Origin: Pusillimonas sp. DMV24BSW_D
GTDB taxonomy: Bacteria; Pseudomonadota; Gammaproteobacteria; Burkholderiales; Burkholderiaceae_B
Assembly (NCBI RefSeq): GCF_011388195.1
Contig: NZ_CP049990.1
Location: 930,001-994,000 of the forward strand
Direction of reading: 5' to 3'
DNA length: 64,000 bases
In this document: piece by piece, positions 33,840-41,859 of the stretch
How positions within the stretch are numbered: position 1 is the first letter of the stretch
Layout of the letters: each line of letters starts with the position of its first letter
Translations under genes and position numbers: made by a program
The notes under the pieces: generated by a model
Told to the model about the DNA's origin: nothing
Databases searched by the model: none
What the model saw: the letters and a program-made list of their open reading frames with translations, nothing else

Positions 33840-34985
33840 TTACTTAACCAGTTTGAACTCGCCGTTCTCAATAGTAAGAAGCTCAACGCCACGCTCGTCA
33901 AAGCCGCTGTGGTCTTCCGGTGTCATGTTGTAAACACCTTGAGTGCCGGCCAGATCTTTGACTTTTTCCAGCTCGTCGCGCAAGGCAACGCGGAATGCCT
34001 CAGTGCCTGGTTCGCCTTTCTTCAATGCAGCGGGAACGGCTTGTTCGAGCAGCAAGCCGGCATCGTACATGTTGCCACCGAAGGTTGCGGGGACTTCACC
34101 GTATTTGTCTTTGTATGCGTTGATGTACTCAAGCGCGACCTTCTTGGCGGGGTTGCTGTCGGGAGCGTCTTCAGGTGCCAGCATCAGACTGCCACCCAGA
34201 ATCGTACCCTCAACTTTTTTACCCCCAAGCTTAATGAACTCTTTCAAGGCCGCGCCGTGAGTTTGATAGAAAGTGCCCTTGTAGCCCATGTCGGTGAGTG
34301 TGGCCTGCGGTAATACGGCCGGGCCGCCGGGCGCCGCAATAAGCACGGCATCGGGTTTGGCCGATAGCACTTTCAGAGCCTGGCCGGTTACCGATGTATC
34401 GGGGCGCTTGAAGCGCTCGTTGGCGACGATTTCAATACCGTATTTTTTGGCGTAATCTTGTGCAACTTTGTACCAGGTCTCCCCGAAAGTATCGCCGGTG
34501 CCAATGAAGCCAACGGTTTTCTTGCCCGTTTCCTTCATGTGCTTGAAGAGTTTGTCGGCAACCAGGCCGTCATTCTGGGTTGTTTTGAAAACCCAGCGTC
34601 GTTTGTCATCCATAGGAAGCACAATTGCAATGGTGCCTACCGGCGCCAGGGTGGGGACTTTTGCTTCGGCGATGAAGTCGAGAACCGCCATTGCGTTGGG
34701 TGAGCTTGAAGGGCCTACCAAAGCGTCAATGTTTTCTTCCGAAATCAGTTTTTTGATGAGTGTGACGGTATTGCTGGGGTCACTGGCGTCGTCGAAAGTG
34801 ATGTACTCCACTTTTTCGCCCGCAATTTCGGTTGGCATTAAAGCGACAGTGTTCTTTTGCGGAATACCAATTAATGAAACCGGCCCGGTTGCCGACGAAA
34901 TAACACCGATTTTGATGTCGGCCTGGGCAGAGGCGGCAAAAGCAAGCCCGGCTGCCAAAGCCAGAAGTTTGGAACGCAGTTGCAT
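33840..34985 (-). CDS. Orphan Liv-type ABC substrate-binding protein
   Basis: This 381-residue periplasmic protein has the signal peptide MQLRSKLLALAAGLAFAASAQA and mature start DIKIGVISSATGPVSLIG. The two lobes contain IDALVGPSSSPNAMAVLDFIAEAKVPTL and VPATFGGNMYDAGLLLEQAVP. No permease or ATPase gene is adjacent, so it must use another Liv transporter, perhaps one of the two in this window. Similar binding proteins near aromatic catabolic genes bind benzoates or phenylpropanoids; here the CoA ligase downstream makes that attractive. The ATG has AAGGAGACACTCC upstream. Confidence 0.9.
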   Translation of the reverse strand: MQLRSKLLALAAGLAFAASAQADIKIGVISSATGPVSLIGIPQKNTVALMPTEIAGEKVEYITFDDASDPSNTVTLIKKLISEENIDALVGPSSSPNAMAVLDFIAEAKVPTLAPVGTIAIVLPMDDKRRWVFKTTQNDGLVADKLFKHMKETGKKTVGFIGTGDTFGETWYKVAQDYAKKYGIEIVANERFKRPDTSVTGQALKVLSAKPDAVLIAAPGGPAVLPQATLTDMGYKGTFYQTHGAALKEFIKLGGKKVEGTILGGSLMLAPEDAPDSNPAKKVALEYINAYKDKYGEVPATFGGNMYDAGLLLEQAVPAALKKGEPGTEAFRVALRDELEKVKDLAGTQGVYNMTPEDHSGFDERGVELLTIENGEFKLVK

Positions 34986-35004
34986 GGAGTGTCTCCTTGT
35001 TTTG

Positions 35005-35016
35005 GATAACGTTATC
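35005..35016. promoter_or_regulatory. Palindrome GATAACGTTATC upstream of the binding-protein gene
   Basis: A perfect 12-bp palindrome with a central CG, the layout typical of LacI/GalR-family operators, about 20 bases before the ATG of the orphan binding protein. AT-rich DNA with a second inverted repeat, ACTTTA-N4-TAAAGT (35030-35045), lies just upstream. No LacI-type gene is in the window. Confidence 0.45.
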
Positions 35017-35047
35017 AGGTTTTAAACAACACTTTAAATATAAAGTT

Positions 35048-35533
35048 TTATACAGAATCGTGCATGGCGCTAGCATACTCCCCTTTCCAGTACACGAGGG
35101 GGGCGCCGTCGCGATGGGAAAAGTCGTTCACAATACCTAGCACAATGTCGTGATCACCCGCTTCTACCAAGGCGTGAGTGGAGCAGACGAATGTGGCCAG
35201 GGCACCGGGGATAACCGGCAGGCCGCTGTCGGACCATTCACAAGCCAAGCAATGAAAACGGCGCTCGATGGGGCCGGTCATTTGCTGGGCAATATGGCGT
35301 TGCTCTTTAGCCAGAATGTTGATAACGAAACGCTTCGCCTGGCAAATGGTGTTATGTGCCGTGGACCCGCGAATGACATTCCAGCTAATCAACGGAGGAG
35401 CCATCGATACACTGGCGAACGAGTTGATGGTGAGCCCGTAGGGTTCGTTCTCTTCGTTCAGTGTGGTGACAACGGCGATGCCGGTAGCGAATCGCCCGAA
35501 TGCGTGACGCAATTCCGGTTTGGTTTCAATCAT
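35048..35533 (-). CDS. Flavin reductase (HpaC-like), partner of the monooxygenase
   Basis: This roughly 161-residue protein belongs to the flavin reductase-like family: LRHAFGRFATGIAVVTTLNEENEPYGLTINSFASVSMAPPLISWNV, then FVINILAKEQRHIAQQM and a GDHDIVLGIV histidine-aspartate motif. Such proteins reduce FMN or FAD with NAD(P)H and pass the free flavin to a monooxygenase. The start is ATG at 35533 (a GTG at 35536 is also possible), with AGGAGG upstream and an 8-base overlap with the monooxygenase gene. The coupling supports a two-component oxygenase. Confidence 0.9.
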   Translation of the reverse strand: MIETKPELRHAFGRFATGIAVVTTLNEENEPYGLTINSFASVSMAPPLISWNVIRGSTAHNTICQAKRFVINILAKEQRHIAQQMTGPIERRFHCLACEWSDSGLPVIPGALATFVCSTHALVEAGDHDIVLGIVNDFSHRDGAPLVYWKGEYASAMHDSV

Positions 35534-36785
35534 CACGTTCGCCCTCCTTGTAGAGCAGGCCACGGCCCAGGCGGTCGATGCAGATTTCAGATGTCCAGGG
35601 CAGCATGAGCGCGCCGCAGCGGCTGTCGCGATACATGCGTTCCAGCGGGAAGGTTTTAAGCATGGCTTGACCGCCGCATACGCGCACTGCCGCCGAGCAA
35701 ATTTCGGCACAATATTCCATAACAGTATACTGACACGCGTAGGCGCGCATGCGTTCTTCACGCGAGGGGCTGCGCTTGAATTCCGAGGTGGCCCGGTGGA
35801 ACAAAGCCCACGCCTGTTGCAGCTTAATGTACATTTCGGCGATGCTGTATTGTTTGGTGGGGTACATGCGTCGTTTAACGTTAACGCCGGCGACTTCACC
35901 ACGCAAATAGGCAACGGCGAAATCGTACGCTGCCTGAGCGAGCCCCATGTACGTGGGGGTGAGCGTCATGAACATATGCGGATATTTTGAGGCCGCTTTT
36001 ATGTATACGCCGCGCGGCATCAGTTGTGCGGTGTCGGGCACAAATACATCTTTGAAAATCAAGGTACGGGACACGGTTCCACGCATGCCCATTGGGTCCC
36101 AGTCGCCCACCACCGATACGCCGGGCGCATTGGCCGGAATGGCCATGAACATCGTGTCGGCTAACGTGGCGCCCGGAATGTCTTCAGTACAGAGCACGCC
36201 GTAGTAGTCTGCAGAGCCGGATAACGAAGCAAAAATTTTCTTGCCGTTAATGACCCAACCGTCGCCTGAACGTGTGGTGATGGTGCCGAAGGGGTGTTTG
36301 CCTGCCGCGGCCCCACTGCCTTCTGAAAAAGGTTGTGAATAGATTTTGCCTTCGAGCATGTTCTTGTAGTGAATTGCGCGATTGTGCTCGTGGCTTTCAC
36401 GTTGTTCGGGTGTGAGCTCAAGCGCATCCACCATGTCGGCTGTCCAAAGCGAATTGGCGTTATGCATGTTGAACGTGTTGGCCGTGCTGGCGCAATAGTA
36501 TGAGATGCGCGTCGCCACCAAAGCATATGTTCGGTAGTCGGCACCCAGTCCCCCCAGGCGTTTGGGCACGCACAGGGCCAGGAACCCCATGCTTTTCAGG
36601 TCGTTGTAATTCTCGGTAGGGAAGCTGGCTTCAAGGTCGTGTTTGAATGCGCGTTCCGCCCATTTCACGCCGCACTCATCTACTTTGGCGATCAGGTCTC
36701 TTTGCTGCTCGGTAAGGGGGGCGCCGTTGAACAGGGCATTGCTGTCGGCGGAGTGGGCGTATTCATTCAGGTAGCTGCTGTCCAT
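35526..36785 (-). CDS. Flavin-dependent monooxygenase of acyl-CoA dehydrogenase fold
   Basis: This 419-residue protein has the acyl-CoA dehydrogenase fold (GFLALCVPKRLGGLGADYRTYALV, GDGWVINGKKIFASLSGSADYYGVL, DPMGMRGTVSRTLIFKDVFVP). At the place of the dehydrogenase YEGT motif the sequence is LPWT (residues 395-398), so the catalytic glutamate of many dehydrogenases is missing. That, and the overlapping flavin reductase gene, fits the group D monooxygenases (HsaA, DszC, HpaB-like) that hydroxylate aromatic or heterocyclic rings with reduced flavin. In this operon it would act before the NicX-like ring-cleavage enzyme. An ordinary dehydrogenase with a glutamate elsewhere remains possible. Confidence 0.75.
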   Translation of the reverse strand: MDSSYLNEYAHSADSNALFNGAPLTEQQRDLIAKVDECGVKWAERAFKHDLEASFPTENYNDLKSMGFLALCVPKRLGGLGADYRTYALVATRISYYCASTANTFNMHNANSLWTADMVDALELTPEQRESHEHNRAIHYKNMLEGKIYSQPFSEGSGAAAGKHPFGTITTRSGDGWVINGKKIFASLSGSADYYGVLCTEDIPGATLADTMFMAIPANAPGVSVVGDWDPMGMRGTVSRTLIFKDVFVPDTAQLMPRGVYIKAASKYPHMFMTLTPTYMGLAQAAYDFAVAYLRGEVAGVNVKRRMYPTKQYSIAEMYIKLQQAWALFHRATSEFKRSPSREERMRAYACQYTVMEYCAEICSAAVRVCGGQAMLKTFPLERMYRDSRCGALMLPWTSEICIDRLGRGLLYKEGERDD

Positions 36786-36810
36786 TAGAGGGTCCTGTTG
36801 CGTGTTTTGC

Positions 36811-37626
36811 TTATGCCGCGCTGCGACATGTTGAGGTACATATAGAGGCCAGAAAATCGGTCACGACACGGTTGAATGTGTCGGGCGACTCGAGATTGGC
36901 CATGTGTTTGGTTTGTTGGAATTGGTGCAGGCGAGCGTTGGGCAGTCGGTTTGCCATGCGCTGCATGCCTTTTGGGGGTGCCTGGTCGTCCAGTTCACCG
37001 GCCAGCAGCAATGTGGGAACCGTGATGTTGCCCAGTTCTGTTTTGCGGTCGAACGTGACCAGTAGCCGCATGTAATCTATATAACGTTCACGTTCGATAG
37101 CACGTGCCGATAATGTTGCAAGGTTGCGCATCGCGGGTGATGTTCTTGGCCCCAGAAATTGGTCGAGCAGTACCGGCGCGGCTTGGGAAAAGCTGTCGAA
37201 TTGCGACAAAGGCTCGGTGCGTTGACGAAGAAATGTCTCTTTCCATTCCGGGTCGGTGCTGCCAAAGCCTGCGCTTGTTGATGAGAGTATCAGGCTGGCC
37301 ACGCGGCAGGGGAAATGATGGTAGAACTCTTGTGCCACCATGCCGCCGATTGAGTGGCCCAGAATGTGTGCCTTGTTGATGCTTAAAGTGTCCAGCATGT
37401 TGGCCAGCGCAGCCGCCAGGTTGCTCCAGCTTAAAGCCGGCAACAAGGGCGACTGGCCATAGCCGGGCATTGTCCAGGCAATAACCTGACGCGATGGGCC
37501 AAATGCATCTAATTGCGGCAGCCAAACACTGGCAGTAGAGCCCATGCCGTGAAGCAGGATTAATGGCGTTCGGTTATGGCCCGACGCCAGCCAGGTAGGT
37601 ACGGTATTCACTGGAAGACGTCGCAT
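36811..37626 (-). CDS. Alpha/beta hydrolase, candidate amide/ester hydrolase of ring-cleavage product
   Basis: This 271-residue alpha/beta-hydrolase has an oxyanion segment LILLHGMGSTASVW, nucleophile elbow GHSIGG (Ser92), acid LLAGELDDQAPP (about residue 220) and a histidine in TKHMANLESPDTF (about 247). It overlaps the NicX-like gene by 19 bases. In nicotinate and picolinate degradation the product of 2,5-dihydroxypyridine cleavage, N-formylmaleamate, is deformylated by an alpha/beta hydrolase (NicD/PicE). The position here suggests an analogous C-N hydrolysis, but the sequence alone does not separate it from meta-cleavage C-C hydrolases or lactonases. AAGG precedes the ATG. Confidence 0.82.
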   Translation of the reverse strand: MRRLPVNTVPTWLASGHNRTPLILLHGMGSTASVWLPQLDAFGPSRQVIAWTMPGYGQSPLLPALSWSNLAAALANMLDTLSINKAHILGHSIGGMVAQEFYHHFPCRVASLILSSTSAGFGSTDPEWKETFLRQRTEPLSQFDSFSQAAPVLLDQFLGPRTSPAMRNLATLSARAIERERYIDYMRLLVTFDRKTELGNITVPTLLLAGELDDQAPPKGMQRMANRLPNARLHQFQQTKHMANLESPDTFNRVVTDFLASICTSTCRSAA

Positions 37627-38645
37627 AGCTTGCCTTCATCAACGATCGCCACGCCATCCAGTTCAACGGTGCAATTGCGCATGGGCAGGTCGAAATGACC
37701 CAGTGTGTGTCGCCCCGCCACATCATTTGCACCGGTTGAGTATAGGAAGTTGCCCGCGAACGCGCGCAGTTCGGTGCCATTCGTATCGTTTTTGTCGAAC
37801 ATCTGCAAGGCGTCCCAGCGTGCCTGTGGGTTCATGCCCCAACCTACATGGCTTACTGCGTAGGCATCGCGGTCTTGCCAGGCCTCCATGTAACTGCGCA
37901 TGAGTTCTGCATCGAGCCCGTTGCCTTCAATGCGGGTGATGTAATCGTTTTCGATGTGCAGGGTAACCGGCGTCTCCAGGTAACGTTTGAAAGTAAGGTT
38001 GACGTCGCCAATGTTCAGTACCAGCGCCCCATTTACCGACCCGCTGGACGGAAATGCAAGGCAAAGGCCGCCCGGCCAATGCTGGACAAGACCAGGACGG
38101 TCGGCGCCGCCCCACACGCCGCCGACTTTGGCGCCCTCCAGGTTGATGTCAAGTGACGTTCCGGCGGCCGAAGACACGCGCATGTGCTTGCTTTTTGCCA
38201 GCATGCGTACGCCGTTTTTAACGGGTTTGGTCAGGTCCAGCGTGGTGGTGAGGCGTTCGAGTATTTCCGGATGCTCGTTGCTGACCATTAATACACGTGC
38301 GCCGGATTCAAGAATATGGGGTAACTCAGGTGAATGCAGTAAGCCCTCGACCGTTAGATCGACGACCAGCCCTTGCCCCGATAGCGCGTTGATTACCGGG
38401 GGCATGTTTTGAACAACATGCGAGGCGCCTGTGGAGCGAACGGGCACGGGTGTGGTAACGGGCAGAGAGGGTACCGTGATTTGTATGGGAACCGCACCCA
38501 TGCGGGCTAGCGCAAGCTCAGCCAGTTGTACGTTAATGCTTCGGCTTTCCGTTTCACACAGCAAACGAACGATTTCGCCTGGCTCGACTTTGCATTTGCG
38601 GAAAACGGTTTCGAATGCCTGAATCCACTTCTCTTGGACTTTCAT
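37608..38645 (-). CDS. NicX-like (2,5-dihydroxypyridine 5,6-dioxygenase family) ring-cleavage enzyme
   Basis: This 345-residue protein has the aminopeptidase-T-like fold and strongly resembles NicX, the Fe(II) extradiol-type dioxygenase that opens 2,5-dihydroxypyridine. Shared phrases are SHVGWGMNPQARWDAL, DARAF-like ELRAFAGNFLYSTG, and GHFDLPMRNCTVELDG. NicX of Pseudomonas putida binds iron with His265, His318 and Asp320 as I recall; here His266, His317 and Asp319 stand in the same contexts, and the QHWPGG histidine is also kept. The N-terminal 90 residues differ more, so substrate may differ. The ATG at 38645 follows AGGAT; an in-frame upstream start at 38675 lacks a site. It is the first gene of the - strand run. 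Confidence 0.83.
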   Translation of the reverse strand: MKVQEKWIQAFETVFRKCKVEPGEIVRLLCETESRSINVQLAELALARMGAVPIQITVPSLPVTTPVPVRSTGASHVVQNMPPVINALSGQGLVVDLTVEGLLHSPELPHILESGARVLMVSNEHPEILERLTTTLDLTKPVKNGVRMLAKSKHMRVSSAAGTSLDINLEGAKVGGVWGGADRPGLVQHWPGGLCLAFPSSGSVNGALVLNIGDVNLTFKRYLETPVTLHIENDYITRIEGNGLDAELMRSYMEAWQDRDAYAVSHVGWGMNPQARWDALQMFDKNDTNGTELRAFAGNFLYSTGANDVAGRHTLGHFDLPMRNCTVELDGVAIVDEGKLCDVFQ

Positions 38646-38663
38646 ATCAAATCCTGTTGAATA

Positions 38664-38695
38664 CGATTTAAACAATAAATCGACTAATGAGTCGA
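38664..38695. promoter_or_regulatory. Two overlapping operator-like inverted repeats upstream of the NicX-like gene
   Basis: TCGACT-AATG-AGTCGA (38680-38695) and CGATTT-N7-AAATCG (38664-38682) are both perfect in the arms. They lie between the predicted -10 and the start codon, where a bound repressor would stop transcription. Confidence 0.55.
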
Positions 38696-38724
38696 ATATT
38701 AAATATGAATTATCCTTGCGTCAA
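38696..38724 (-). promoter_or_regulatory. Sigma-70-type promoter of the NicX-like operon
   Basis: On the - strand TTGACG (38724-38719) is followed after exactly 17 bases by TAATAT (38701-38696). The start site would fall in the palindrome at 38680-38695, about 45 bases before the ATG. Confidence 0.55.
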
Positions 38725-38735
38725 GCTGTTCCGAC

Positions 38736-38765
38736 GAAAAAAAACAGGCGCATAAGCACCTGTTT
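38736..38765 (-). terminator. Intrinsic terminator after the TRAP transporter operon
   Basis: On the - strand AAACAGGTGC, loop TTAT, GCGCCTGTTT forms a 10-bp stem (one G-T pair) followed by a run of T (complement of the A tract at 38737-38744). It starts 25 bases after the DctM stop and separates the TRAP operon from the NicX-like promoter. Confidence 0.88.
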
Positions 38766-38789
38766 CAGGGTTGGTTGACGACTATTGCA

Positions 38790-40073
38790 TTATTTCAACG
38801 CATTTGGAATCCACAGGGAAATGTCGGGTACGTAGGAAATGACAAGTAACGAAACCAGGTAAACCAAAATAAAGGGAATAACGCCACGTACTACTTTTCC
38901 TACTGAAACATTGAATATGCTGGTACTGACAAACAGGTTCAACCCAAACGGCGGGGTAAACATGCCAATGGCCAGGTTAACCGTCATGATTATGCCGAAA
39001 TGAATCATGTCTATTCCGGCGGCAACGGCAATGGGCAGCAGCAAAGGAACCAGCACCACGATGGCCGAGTTGGGGTCCATGAACATACCGGCGATCAACA
39101 GAATCAAGTTGAGCATGAGCAAAATCATGAATGGGCTCATGTTCCAGCCGGTGAGGGCTTCAACCATGGTGTCGGGGATGTTCTCGATAACCAGCACTAC
39201 AGAGAATACTGAGGCGGCGGCGACAATGGTGAAGATTTTTCCGGTAAGCAGTGCAGCTTCAACCGCCACTTCCCAGACACCTTTGAACGACAGGTCGCGG
39301 TAAATGCAGGTGGTGACGACTAATGCGTAGATACTGAGTACCATTGAGGCTTCAGTCGGCGTGAAAAATCCGGAATAGATGCCGCCAAAAATGATAACCG
39401 GCGCGCCCAGCGTCCAGGCTGCACTTTTGGTTTCCCGCCACACGGCTGCGGTGTCCCATTTGCCGGCTTCCGCTGTGATGGAGTGGTGAAGGGCATACCA
39501 GATGCAGTACAACGTAATCAGGATGCCGATCAATATGGCTGGGCCGATACCCGCAAGAAACAAGTCGCCCACCGAAACGGAGGCGACCGCTCCGTAAAGA
39601 ATCATGGTGATGCTGGGCGGCACAATGACTGCAATCGCGCCCATCGAGGTAATTAATCCGAGCGAAAAACGCTCGCCGTAACCGCTTTGCCTTAAGCCTG
39701 GATAAAGTACCTTACCGATCCCCGCCACCGTGGCGGTGCTTGAGCCTGATATTGCCCCGAAAACCTCGCTGGCTACAATCGTCGTGACGGGCACGCCTCC
39801 GGGAACGCGGCCGAGTAAAACGGTTACCCAGTTAATGAGCCGGTTCGACATGCCGCCTCGTACCATCAGTTCTGCAGCAAAAATAAAACCCGGCACGGCC
39901 AGCAATGCATAGACATTCAAGCTACTGAACATGCGTGAGGCCAACATGTCGGGTGGAATGCCTGCACCCGTTAATGTTAACAGGGCAAAGCCTGCAGATA
40001 GAAAAACCAGCCACAAAGGAAAGCCCAATATCAGCAGCAGAATAACAATAAGGGTGGCGCCGACGGAGATCAT
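38790..40073 (-). CDS. dctM: TRAP transporter large permease DctM
   Basis: This roughly 427-residue integral membrane protein of the TRAP DctM family has about 12-13 helices and the phrases GFPLWLVFLSAGFALLTLTGAGIP, PLFVF-like LLAVPGFIFAAELMVRGGMSNRLINWVTVLLGRVPGGVPVTTIVASEVFGAISGSS, and FTPPFGLNLFVSTSIFNV near the end. It uses the sodium gradient to import the acid delivered by DctP. The ATG at 40073 gives the standard N-terminus MISVGATLIVILLLILGFP and overlaps dctQ by four bases; the longer frame upstream runs through dctQ. A terminator follows. Confidence 0.93.
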   Translation of the reverse strand: MISVGATLIVILLLILGFPLWLVFLSAGFALLTLTGAGIPPDMLASRMFSSLNVYALLAVPGFIFAAELMVRGGMSNRLINWVTVLLGRVPGGVPVTTIVASEVFGAISGSSTATVAGIGKVLYPGLRQSGYGERFSLGLITSMGAIAVIVPPSITMILYGAVASVSVGDLFLAGIGPAILIGILITLYCIWYALHHSITAEAGKWDTAAVWRETKSAAWTLGAPVIIFGGIYSGFFTPTEASMVLSIYALVVTTCIYRDLSFKGVWEVAVEAALLTGKIFTIVAAASVFSVVLVIENIPDTMVEALTGWNMSPFMILLMLNLILLIAGMFMDPNSAIVVLVPLLLPIAVAAGIDMIHFGIIMTVNLAIGMFTPPFGLNLFVSTSIFNVSVGKVVRGVIPFILVYLVSLLVISYVPDISLWIPNALK

Positions 40074-40642
40074 TTTTGAATGCCTTGTTGTATGTTGATA
40101 ATGTCGGTGGCGGAATCGGGTTCGTTGGTACGATTGCCGAGAATATCGACCCCCCACAACAGATAGGCAAGCGCGGTTAACCCCAAGCCCACGGGAATGG
40201 CTGCGTAGGCCAGCCACACGGGTATGTAGCCGCTCAGGCTCATATCGTTAAAGCGATATGCGGTATATGAGAAGCCCCAGCCCATATAGGCGAAGTAACC
40301 GATAAGAACAACGCCCAATAGTGCGGAAGCGATGTTGATGAGTTTGCGGATCGGGCGGGATACATGCGCGTAGAAGACGTCGATGCTGATATGTTCGTTG
40401 CGACGGGCCAGAACCGCGGCGCTTAGAAAAACCGACCATACGACCAGGTAGCGCGAAACTTCTTCAACCCACGGATAGGGCATGAGCCCAACCTCACGCA
40501 ACGCAACTGAGATAAAGACGGAAAAAATCATCAGCAAGAAGCTTAGGCCGGCCAGAAACTTAAGCAGGGCAAAGCATGCGCGGTCGATGCGCGAGAATAG
40601 GCCTGGTGATGACGGCGGTGCTGAGTTGTCGGGTGGGGTCAC
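40070..40642 (-). CDS. dctQ: TRAP transporter small permease DctQ
   Basis: This 190-residue protein has four hydrophobic helices. Helix 2 carries the DctQ mark PYPWVEEVSRYLVVWSVFLSAAVLARRNEHISIDVF. The N-terminal 20 residues are proline- and serine-rich. It binds DctM to form the translocating unit. It follows dctP by 110 bases containing a strong hairpin. Confidence 0.92.
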   Translation of the reverse strand: MTPPDNSAPPSSPGLFSRIDRACFALLKFLAGLSFLLMIFSVFISVALREVGLMPYPWVEEVSRYLVVWSVFLSAAVLARRNEHISIDVFYAHVSRPIRKLINIASALLGVVLIGYFAYMGWGFSYTAYRFNDMSLSGYIPVWLAYAAIPVGLGLTALAYLLWGVDILGNRTNEPDSATDIINIQQGIQK

Positions 40643-40706
40643 GATAATGTCCGAAATGAAGACGTGGGTTCAATAATGTCGCTCGCCGGTGCGCGCGAGT
40701 CAAGAA

Positions 40707-40736
40707 CGCCCCCAAACCTGATCAGGAGAGGGGGCG
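40707..40736 (-). other. Intercistronic hairpin between dctP and dctQ
   Basis: CGCCCCC pairs with GGGGGCG, with CCT/AGG above an AAA/AGA internal loop and a GATC tip. It begins 16 bases after the dctP stop on the - strand and has no T run. It probably keeps binding-protein mRNA above permease mRNA; this role is inferred. Confidence 0.6.
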
Positions 40737-40752
40737 CTATCATGCCAAAATA

Positions 40753-41793
40753 TTACTTGGCCAGTTTCTTGATATCTTCTTCAAGCAGTTTGAGCATTTC
40801 TGCTTTGGCGGGGTTCTTTGCCACTTCGGCCCACACGCCTTCTTTGTTCAGTTTTTGAAGGGCGGCGCGGTCGGCGTCAGTTAACTCGATAACGGTGAAC
40901 TTATCATTTGAAGCCAACAGGTTAAGCGCTTCATTTTGCTCGTCAACGTACTCCTGAGTTCCCAGTGCCTCTGTTTCTTTACCGGCTTCATCAACCGCTT
41001 TCTTCAGGTCGTCGGGTAAAGAGTCGTACCAGGCTTTACTAACCGCAATGTATTGCGTAAGCACGATGTGGTTGGTTAGCAGGACGTTAGGTGCTTGCTC
41101 ATGATATTTCAATCGCACTGTTACGGCGGCGGGTAAGTCGAATCCGTCCAGCACACCTTGCTGAATTGAGGTGTAGACCTCGGGCAAGGACATATGAATG
41201 GCGCGTGCACCCCAATCATTGACGGTCTGGGTGTGCTCTTGGCCGCCAATGGTACGAATCCGCTTATCCTGCAGATTCTCCATTACGCTTTTGCTCTTGT
41301 CGTAATCGCGCAGATAGATCTGGTTTGGTCCCAAGCCAAACAAAGACACCACGTGGAAGCCGCGTTCGTCGGCAAGTTCCTTAATCTTGTCGCCGGCCTG
41401 ACCTTCCATGATATTGGTGATGTTTTCGATTTGCTCTTCTGCATTCTTGCCTGGGAAAAGCCATGGCAGTGTCAGTACGCCGGCCTGGGCCACAAACTGG
41501 CTCAGGTAACCGCTGGGGTTGATGTTGCCTTGAATGGAACCCAGTCGCAGACCGCGCATCACTTCGTCGTTACTGCCTAGCGAACCACCTGAATAAAGCT
41601 TGCCTTTGATTTTGCCGCCCGATTTTTTCTCGACCAGGTCGATAAAAATCTGGCCGCTGCGCTCTTGTGCGTCATTTGAGGTAATATTGCCAACCCGCAT
41701 TTCGTAGGTTTCTTCCGCTGCGTGTGCGGTCATGGCCATGGGCGCTGCCAGGCAGGCGCTTAACAGCAATTTAGATAAAAGCTTTGTCTTCAT
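40753..41793 (-). CDS. dctP: TRAP transporter substrate-binding protein DctP
   Basis: This 346-residue periplasmic protein has the signal peptide MKTKLLSKLLLSACLAAPMAMTAHA and mature start AEETYEMRVG. The DctP marks are SGGKIKGKLYSGGSLGSNDEVMRGLRLGSIQG, and the ligand-arginine segment LQDKRIRTIGG, in which the arginine binds the substrate carboxylate in known members. The STxLPEVYTSIQQGVLDGFD-like phrase follows. The ligand would be an organic acid; its identity cannot be read. The ribosome site AGGATGAGACA precedes the ATG. The BVMO gene ends 66 bases upstream on the same strand, so read-through is possible. Confidence 0.93.
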   Translation of the reverse strand: MKTKLLSKLLLSACLAAPMAMTAHAAEETYEMRVGNITSNDAQERSGQIFIDLVEKKSGGKIKGKLYSGGSLGSNDEVMRGLRLGSIQGNINPSGYLSQFVAQAGVLTLPWLFPGKNAEEQIENITNIMEGQAGDKIKELADERGFHVVSLFGLGPNQIYLRDYDKSKSVMENLQDKRIRTIGGQEHTQTVNDWGARAIHMSLPEVYTSIQQGVLDGFDLPAAVTVRLKYHEQAPNVLLTNHIVLTQYIAVSKAWYDSLPDDLKKAVDEAGKETEALGTQEYVDEQNEALNLLASNDKFTVIELTDADRAALQKLNKEGVWAEVAKNPAKAEMLKLLEEDIKKLAK

Positions 41794-41859
41794 TGTCTCA
41801 TCCTGATTTGGTTATAAAAGGGTTGCCGCCATTGTTGCGATAACCCGATGGCACGATGC

